Origin: Bacillota bacterium
GTDB taxonomy: Bacteria; Bacillota; Clostridia; Lachnospirales; Lachnospiraceae
Direction: 5' to 3'
NCBI GenBank assembly: GCA_009177215.1
Contig: WFLY01000222.1
Location: 1 to 10,022 of the forward strand
DNA length: 10,022 nucleotides
The notes below the pieces were generated by a model. It was not told the origin of the DNA. It worked only from the letters and a program-made list of their open reading frames with translations, and did not search any database. The position numbers and the translations under genes are program-made. The stretch's first letter is position 1. Each line of letters starts with the position of its first letter. Below are positions 6,202 through 10,022 of this stretch, piece by piece.

Positions 6202-7167
6202 ATGGATGCAGTGTTGGAACAAATCAGTAAAATCGGTATTGTGCCGGTTGTAAAAATTGACAGGGCAGAGGATGCCCTTCCGTTGGCGAAGGCTCTCTGT
6301 GCAGGCGGACTTCCCTGTGCTGAGGTGACTTTCCGTACGGATGCGGCGGCAGAAGCCATTAAGATCATGACGGATAACTTTCCTAATATGTGTGTGGGGG
6401 CAGGAACGGTTTTGAACGCCGAGCAGGTGGATGCGGCAGTTGCCGCAGGGGCTAAGTTCATTGTAAGTCCCGGCTTGAACCCTAAGACTGTAAAATATTG
6501 TATAGACAAAAAGGTTCCGGTTACTCCCGGTACCTCCAGCCCCAGCGACATTGAGCAGGCTATTGAACTAGGTCTTGAGGTTGTGAAATTCTTTCCTGCG
6601 GAACAGTCCGGCGGTCTTGCCAAAATCAAGGCTATGGCTGCTCCCTATGTGAATATGAAGTTTATGCCCACCGGAGGCATCAATGCCAAGAACCTTACGT
6701 CTTATCTGGATTTCAATAAAATCATTGCCTGTGGCGGCTCATGGATGGTACCCGGCGATTTGATTAACGCCGGAGAGTGGGATAAGATAGAGCAGCTTAC
6801 GAGAGAAGCAGTACAGACCATGCTTGGTTTTGAACTGGCGCATGTAGGTATCAATGCGGAGAATGAGGCGGAGGCTGTTAAGGCGGCAAATCGTTTTGCA
6901 TTAATTTTCGGAATGTCTGCTAAGAGCGGCAATAGCTCCGTGTTTGCGGGAAGCGCAGTGGAGGTTATGAAGACTCCCTATCTTGGCAAGAACGGACATA
7001 TTGCAATCAGAACCAACTATATTGATAGAGCGGTTAATTATTTGAGTACGGTATTGGGTGTAGAATTCAATGAAGAATCTGCGAAGAAGAATGCAAAGGG
7101 CGCGTTGAAGGCAATTTATCTGAAAGAAGAAATCGGTGGCTTTGCAGTACATTTAGTACAGAAATAA
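6202..7167 (+). CDS. KDPG / 2-keto-4-hydroxyglutarate aldolase with C-terminal VOC-like domain
   Basis: Cleaves 2-keto-3-deoxy-6-phosphogluconate to pyruvate and glyceraldehyde-3-phosphate, the last step of the Entner-Doudoroff and hexuronate routes; many members also act on 4-hydroxy-2-oxoglutarate. The ATG at 6202 is chosen over the in-frame ATG at 6169 because AGAGGA lies 5 bases before it and the protein then starts like the family (MDAVLEQISKIGIVPVVKID). Length is 321 residues. The class-I aldolase barrel fills about 1-208. Glu41 and Arg45 (AEVTFRT) and the Schiff-base Lys129 (VVKFFPAE) keep the same spacing as Glu45, Arg49 and Lys133 of E. coli Eda. PTGGI and GGSWMV form the phosphate site. 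Eda itself is about 213 residues. The extra 110 residues (AHVGINAENEAEA to GGFAVHLVQK) resemble a glyoxalase/VOC-type fold, role unknown. It lies 46 bases upstream of the KDG kinase gene. Confidence 0.93.
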   Translation: MDAVLEQISKIGIVPVVKIDRAEDALPLAKALCAGGLPCAEVTFRTDAAAEAIKIMTDNFPNMCVGAGTVLNAEQVDAAVAAGAKFIVSPGLNPKTVKYCIDKKVPVTPGTSSPSDIEQAIELGLEVVKFFPAEQSGGLAKIKAMAAPYVNMKFMPTGGINAKNLTSYLDFNKIIACGGSWMVPGDLINAGEWDKIEQLTREAVQTMLGFELAHVGINAENEAEAVKAANRFALIFGMSAKSGNSSVFAGSAVEVMKTPYLGKNGHIAIRTNYIDRAVNYLSTVLGVEFNEESAKKNAKGALKAIYLKEEIGGFAVHLVQK

Positions 7168-7213
7168 TGTGCTAAAGCGCACGATATTATGGTATAGGAA
7201 AGGAAATGAGAAA

Positions 7214-8245
7214 ATGGCAAAGGTTATCACTATGGGAGAGATTATGTTGAGACTCTCCACCCCTAATCACGAGAAATTTATTCAGGCGGACGAATTTGAT
7301 GTAAATTACGGCGGGGGCGAGGCTAATGTGGCTGTGTCCTTAGCAAATTACGGACATGATGCGGAATTTGTCACGGCAGTGCCCGACAATGAAATCGGAG
7401 AGTGCGCGATAGCTGCCCTCAGAAAGTATAATGTGTCTACAAAGCACATTGCAAGATGTGGTGAAAGACTTGGCATTTACTATTTGGAAAGCGGTTCTGC
7501 AATGAGACCCTCCAAGGTTGTTTATGACAGAGCACATTCTTCTATTTCAACCGCAACTGAGGCGGATTTTGATTTTGATGAAATTTTTGAGGGCGCTGAC
7601 TGGTTCCACTTTACGGGCATTACTCCCGCAATTTCCGATTCGGCGGCAGAGCTTACCGAGAAAGCTCTGATTGCGGCAAAGAAGCATGGTGTGAAGGTGT
7701 CCGTAGACTTGAACTTCCGTAAGAAGCTATGGTCTTCTGAGAAGGCACAGAGGGTTATGACAAATTTGATGAAATATGTTGATGTTTGTATCGGCAATGA
7801 AGAGGATGCAGAGCTTGTACTTGGCTTTAAGCCCGGAGATACCGATGTTACAAGCGGAGAGCTTGAGCTTGCCGGCTATAAGTCCATTTTTGAGCAGATG
7901 GTTGACAAGTTTAACTTTGAATACTGTGTGTCTTCCCTTCGTGTAAGCCATTCGGCTTCGGACAACGGATGGTCTGCATGTATTTATTCCAGAGATACCA
8001 AGGAGTTTTATCACTCTAAGGAATATAGTATTCGTCCTATCGTTGACCGCGTAGGCGGAGGCGATTCCTTTGCGGGCGGCGTTATCTGCGGTATGCTGGA
8101 CGGCAAGGATTTCAAGGCGGCGCTTGAGTATGGCGTGGCAGCTTCCGCTTTGAAGCACACCATTCCCGGAGATTTCAATTTAGTATCCAGAAAAGAGGTA
8201 GAGACGCTTGCGGGCGGCGATGCTTCAGGACGTGTACAGAGATAG
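7214..8245 (+). CDS. kdgK: 2-keto-3-deoxygluconate kinase, PfkB family
   Basis: A cytoplasmic carbohydrate kinase of the ribokinase/PfkB family that most likely phosphorylates 2-keto-3-deoxygluconate to KDPG, the substrate of the aldolase encoded just upstream. The ATG at 7214 is chosen over the in-frame ATG at 7169: AGGAAAGGAAA ends 7 bases before it, and MAKVITMGEIMLRLSTP is the normal family N-terminus. Length is 343 residues, usual for the family. Visible motifs are the sugar-binding NYGGGEANVAVSLANYG (about 31-47), SVDLNFRKKLW (about 163-173), and the C-terminal PfkB signature DRVGGGDSFAGG with the catalytic base Asp284. GGGD replaces the common GAGD, which is usual in Firmicutes KDG kinases. 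A small hairpin (7168-7181) follows the upstream stop. The substrate call rests partly on the neighbouring aldolase; another sugar-acid kinase is possible. A strong terminator follows 67 bases after the stop. Confidence 0.9.
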   Translation: MAKVITMGEIMLRLSTPNHEKFIQADEFDVNYGGGEANVAVSLANYGHDAEFVTAVPDNEIGECAIAALRKYNVSTKHIARCGERLGIYYLESGSAMRPSKVVYDRAHSSISTATEADFDFDEIFEGADWFHFTGITPAISDSAAELTEKALIAAKKHGVKVSVDLNFRKKLWSSEKAQRVMTNLMKYVDVCIGNEEDAELVLGFKPGDTDVTSGELELAGYKSIFEQMVDKFNFEYCVSSLRVSHSASDNGWSACIYSRDTKEFYHSKEYSIRPIVDRVGGGDSFAGGVICGMLDGKDFKAALEYGVAASALKHTIPGDFNLVSRKEVETLAGGDASGRVQR

Positions 8246-8311
8246 TAAATATCGGATAAATTCCCGTGGGCAATGAAGCAAATGAATGCCGCGTGGTTTT
8301 GGACTTTTGAC

Positions 8312-8349
8312 AGGGTGATTTGTGACAGGGCAAATCACCCTTGTTTGTT
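8312..8349 (+). terminator. Rho-independent terminator after kdgK
   Basis: AGGGTGATTTG (8312-8322) and CAAATCACCCT (8331-8341) form a perfect 11-bp stem with an 8-base loop, followed by the T-rich run TTGTTTGTT. It lies 67 bases after the kdgK stop and should end the aldolase-kinase transcript. Confidence 0.88.
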
Positions 8350-8352
8350 AGG

Positions 8353-8455
8353 AGTAACAGTTCAGCTATGAAGTGATTTACATATTGCGCGTGAGCGCTT
8401 GCACACAAAGCGCTGTGTGTAAATTGCTTCATGAGCGGAGTGCTGAACTGTTACT
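8353..8455. repeat. 103-bp nested palindromic element (MITE/REP-like candidate)
   Basis: The outer arms AGTAACAGTTCAGC (8353-8366) and GCTGAACTGTTACT (8442-8455) are perfect 14-bp inverted repeats. Inside lie ATGAAG (8368-8373) with CTTCAT (8427-8432), ATTTACA (8376-8382) with TGTAAAT (8418-8424), and a central hairpin AGCGCTT (8394-8400) with AAGCGCT (8408-8414). CACACA (8402-8407) could alternatively pair with TGTGTG (8414-8419). TTAGG abuts the left end (8348-8352) and recurs one base beyond the right end (8457-8461), as a target-site duplication would. It holds no gene. It sits between the kdgK terminator and the next promoter. The architecture suggests a small non-autonomous mobile or interspersed palindromic repeat. 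Confidence 0.7.
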
Positions 8456-8483
8456 ATTAGGGGAATCCTATTGGAGGTGGTGT

Positions 8484-8512
8484 TTGACAAGGTATTTTGA
8501 GTGTGAGATAAT
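8484..8512 (+). promoter_or_regulatory. Sigma-A-type promoter for the acyltransferase gene
   Basis: A perfect -35 TTGACA (8484-8489), a 17-base spacer and GATAAT (8507-8512), one base from consensus. The predicted start is near 8519, about 36 bases before the GTG start codon. It lies immediately downstream of the palindromic element, which does not overlap it. Confidence 0.7.
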
Positions 8513-8554
8513 AAAAAACAGATTGGAAATACGGTAAAAGGAGCATAGGAAGCG

Positions 8555-9628
8555 GTGGAGGTACAGAAACTAAATTCAAAAACAGGGAATAATCGCATGG
8601 TACAGCTTGATCTGCTGCGTATTTTGGCTTGCTTCAGTGTGGTTATGCTGCATTGTGCCGCACAATTTTGGTATACTTTACCTGTGACGGAGGCGAATTG
8701 GAAGATTGCCAATTCTTATGACGCAGTATTTCGTTTCGGTGTTCCTGTTTTTGTGATGATTAGCGGGGCGTTATTCTTATCGGTGGAAAAAGAAATCAAT
8801 GTGAAAAGATTATACACTCACAATATTTTACGGCTGGTAATTATCTATGTGGTGTGGTCCTGTATTTACGGACTGTTTGACTGCCGCTTTTATTCATGGT
8901 CCGTATTGGACAAGGGTGACATTATAAGGGAGATTTTTGCAGGACGATATCATTTGTGGTATTTACCCATGATTGTGGGAATTTATATGCTGCTGCCCAT
9001 ACTTAGAAGCTGGATTAGTCATGCCGAGAAAAAGAATCTGCAATATTTTTTGCTGCTTTTTGTGATATTTCAGGTAGGAAAAGAGACAATGCTTGTGTTG
9101 AGACAGACTGAGGGTATGAAATACCTGTGGGGGATTGTCAGTCTTGATATGGTGTGCGGATATTTGGGCTATTTTGTGCTGGGATACTATATTGTGCATT
9201 TTGGATTTGAGACCAAATGGCATAAGTGGATTTATCTGGGTGGTATCATGAGTGCCGTAGCTAATATTGTATTGGGTGATTATCTGGCACAGCAGGCGGG
9301 AGTTCCCGTAGGTGAAATATATGACAGTTTTGGATTTTTTACCTTTTTGATTGTAGTTTCGCTTTATCTGTTTTTTACGGGTCCAATGAGTAAAATCAAT
9401 TATTCGCCAAAGATAAGCCGTTTGATCAAGGAGCTTTCACTGGCAACCTTGGGAATTTATCTGCTGCACATTGGGCTGATAGAATTTATGGAGCCGCTTG
9501 GTATTCACAGTATGATGTTTACTCCTGTGCTGTGTATTCCTGTTTTTGCGTTATTTTGTTTTGTTGTTTGTTTTGTGATTGCAGCGTTTTTGCGTAGGAT
9601 TCCTTTGATTGGGAAATATGTCTGCTGA
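8555..9628 (+). CDS. Acyltransferase 3 family membrane protein
   Basis: A 357-residue integral membrane protein of the acyltransferase-3 (OafA/WecH-like) family. Members transfer acyl groups, often acetyl, onto surface sugars or other envelope molecules. The chosen start is GTG at 8555, with AGGAG-type sequence at about 8539-8543 and AGGA at 8547-8550. The in-frame ATG at 8597 (residue 15) is the alternative, but its ribosome site is weaker. Family marks: QLDLLRILACFSVVMLHCAAQFW carries Arg22 and the presumed catalytic His33; RFGVPVFVMISGALFL spans about 60-75; and YHLWYLPMIVGIYMLLPIL spans about 132-150. About ten membrane helices can be picked out, and no extra SGNH domain is present. The end is LRRIPLIGKYVC. 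It appears monocistronic with its own promoter; the acceptor cannot be inferred from the neighbours. No strong terminator follows; only an A/T stem near 9718-9737 is seen. Confidence 0.9.
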   Translation: MEVQKLNSKTGNNRMVQLDLLRILACFSVVMLHCAAQFWYTLPVTEANWKIANSYDAVFRFGVPVFVMISGALFLSVEKEINVKRLYTHNILRLVIIYVVWSCIYGLFDCRFYSWSVLDKGDIIREIFAGRYHLWYLPMIVGIYMLLPILRSWISHAEKKNLQYFLLLFVIFQVGKETMLVLRQTEGMKYLWGIVSLDMVCGYLGYFVLGYYIVHFGFETKWHKWIYLGGIMSAVANIVLGDYLAQQAGVPVGEIYDSFGFFTFLIVVSLYLFFTGPMSKINYSPKISRLIKELSLATLGIYLLHIGLIEFMEPLGIHSMMFTPVLCIPVFALFCFVVCFVIAAFLRRIPLIGKYVC

Positions 9629-9748
9629 GAGTGGAGGAAGCAGACCCCAAGTGCGCCGGCTGCATGGAGAGTTAAGGAGCAATTTTAATCGGAACGGACA
9701 GATGCAATAATTGTACGAAAAATTCCTACAAATTTTTTATAAAAAGAA

Positions 9749-9777
9749 TTGACTTTTTATTAGGAAAGTGATATTAT
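9749..9777 (+). promoter_or_regulatory. Promoter of the tRNA-Leu gene
   Basis: TTGACT (9749-9754) and TATTAT (9772-9777) are each one base from consensus and are spaced by 17 bases. The predicted start is near 9784, giving a short 5' leader before the mature tRNA at 9800. Confidence 0.7.
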
Positions 9778-9799
9778 CATACTTGCGCAGTGCATAAAT

Positions 9800-9883
9800 G
9801 CGGAAGTGTCGGAACTGGCAGACGAGCAAGACTAAGGATCTTGTGGCAGCAATGCCGTGTGGGTTCAAGTCCCATCTTCCGCA
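9800..9883 (+). tRNA. tRNA-Leu, anticodon AAG
   Basis: An 84-nt class-II tRNA. The acceptor arms GCGGAAG (9800-9806) and CTTCCGC (9876-9882) pair fully, followed by discriminator A at 9883; CCA is not encoded. The D stem is TCG/CGA with GG in the loop. The anticodon stem CAAGA/TCTTG encloses the loop CTAAGGA, so the anticodon is AAG (9834-9836), reading CUU and, after A-to-inosine editing, CUC. The long variable arm GGCA-GCAA-TGCC and the T loop TTCAAGT confirm a leucine-type tRNA. Its own promoter and terminator bracket it. Confidence 0.93.
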
Positions 9884-9918
9884 TTGAGTTAAACTCTGGG
9901 AGAGTGTGTGAAACAAAG

Positions 9919-9932
9919 TCTGTAAATACAGA
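9919..9932. other. Short perfect palindrome between tRNA-Leu and its terminator
   Basis: TCTGTA-AA-TACAGA is a perfect inverted repeat within the 66-base spacer between tRNA-Leu and the terminator. A second small hairpin, ACTCT-GGG-AGAGT (9893-9905), lies just before it. These could be folds in the tRNA 3' trailer that guide processing, or chance. Confidence 0.3.
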
Positions 9933-9949
9933 TCTTCTATGATAATGAT

Positions 9950-9993
9950 GGGGCTGAAGGCTCTTAAGTGAGCTTCCAGCCCTCGTTTTATTT
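9950..9993 (+). terminator. Rho-independent terminator after tRNA-Leu
   Basis: GGGCTGAAGGCTC (9951-9963) pairs with GAGCTTCCAGCCC (9970-9982) apart from a small internal mismatch and a G-T pair, with a 6-base loop. The T-rich run GTTTTATTT follows. The last 29 bases of the window hold nothing recognisable. Confidence 0.82.
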
Positions 9994-10022
9994 ATAACAG
10001 CATATGCCGGTGCATGTCAAGA

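Noticed and set aside
6108..6629. 173-codon minus-strand open frame rich in Ala/Ser/Pro
   Set aside because: Complement of the aldolase barrel and its promoter region; the composition is typical of an antisense shadow frame.
8054..8095. GGGD in place of GAGD in the kinase signature, considered as a defect
   Set aside because: The catalytic Asp284 is present and a Gly at this position is common in Firmicutes KDG kinases, so an active enzyme is expected.
8175..8432. 85-codon minus-strand open frame across the kdgK 3' end and the palindromic element
   Set aside because: Composed of the terminator and inverted-repeat DNA, with no domain; not a gene.
9718..9737. AAAAATT/AATTTTT stem after the acyltransferase gene, considered as a terminator
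   Set aside because: The stem is purely A/T and short, so too weak to call. It lies just upstream of the tRNA promoter and may simply be AT-rich upstream DNA.

Overview
The window reads as ordinary chromosome from an anaerobic Clostridia bacterium, most likely a gut Lachnospiraceae. This is inferred from the protein families and their wording: a YfhO-type membrane protein, a DUF2974/Mbeg1-like hydrolase, a KDPG aldolase carrying a C-terminal VOC-like domain, and a stand-alone REC-HD-GYP regulator. Strong AGGAGG-like ribosome sites and sigma-A-type promoters fit the same assignment. No phage, plasmid, insertion-sequence transposase, CRISPR or toxin genes are visible.

Left part (1-2349): the 3' end of a citrate synthase gene is followed on the same strand by a DUF2974/Mbeg1-like alpha/beta-hydrolase. 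That gene converges on a class-I glutamine amidotransferase (peptidase C26) on the minus strand. The two coding regions overlap tail to tail by 191 bp, and the overlap covers the amidotransferase catalytic His/Glu. The amidotransferase is divergent from the next gene across a 155-bp AT-rich spacer that carries a perfect 10-bp inverted repeat.

Middle (2350-6065): an 828-residue YfhO-family multi-pass membrane protein, a GT-C-like fold linked to cell-envelope glycosylation. A consensus promoter and a leader of roughly 125 nt follow, then a response regulator with an HD-GYP cyclic-di-GMP phosphodiesterase output domain.

Right-centre (6066-8349): a two-gene unit for the lower Entner-Doudoroff / hexuronate route. 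KDG kinase makes KDPG, and KDPG aldolase cleaves it to pyruvate and glyceraldehyde-3-phosphate. The unit has an extended -10 promoter, a close match to the CcpA/LacI-family operator (cre) overlapping the start site, a possible leader hairpin, and a strong Rho-independent terminator.

Right end (8350-10022): a 103-bp nested palindromic element, probably a small interspersed repeat, flanked by TTAGG on both sides. It is followed by a consensus promoter, an acyltransferase-3 membrane protein, and a tRNA-Leu with the unusual anticodon AAG, which has its own promoter and terminator.

Nothing here amounts to a clear new multi-gene system. The items most worth a second look are the palindromic element, the cre-like operator on the KDPG unit, the convergent overlap, the aldolase fusion and the A34 tRNA-Leu.
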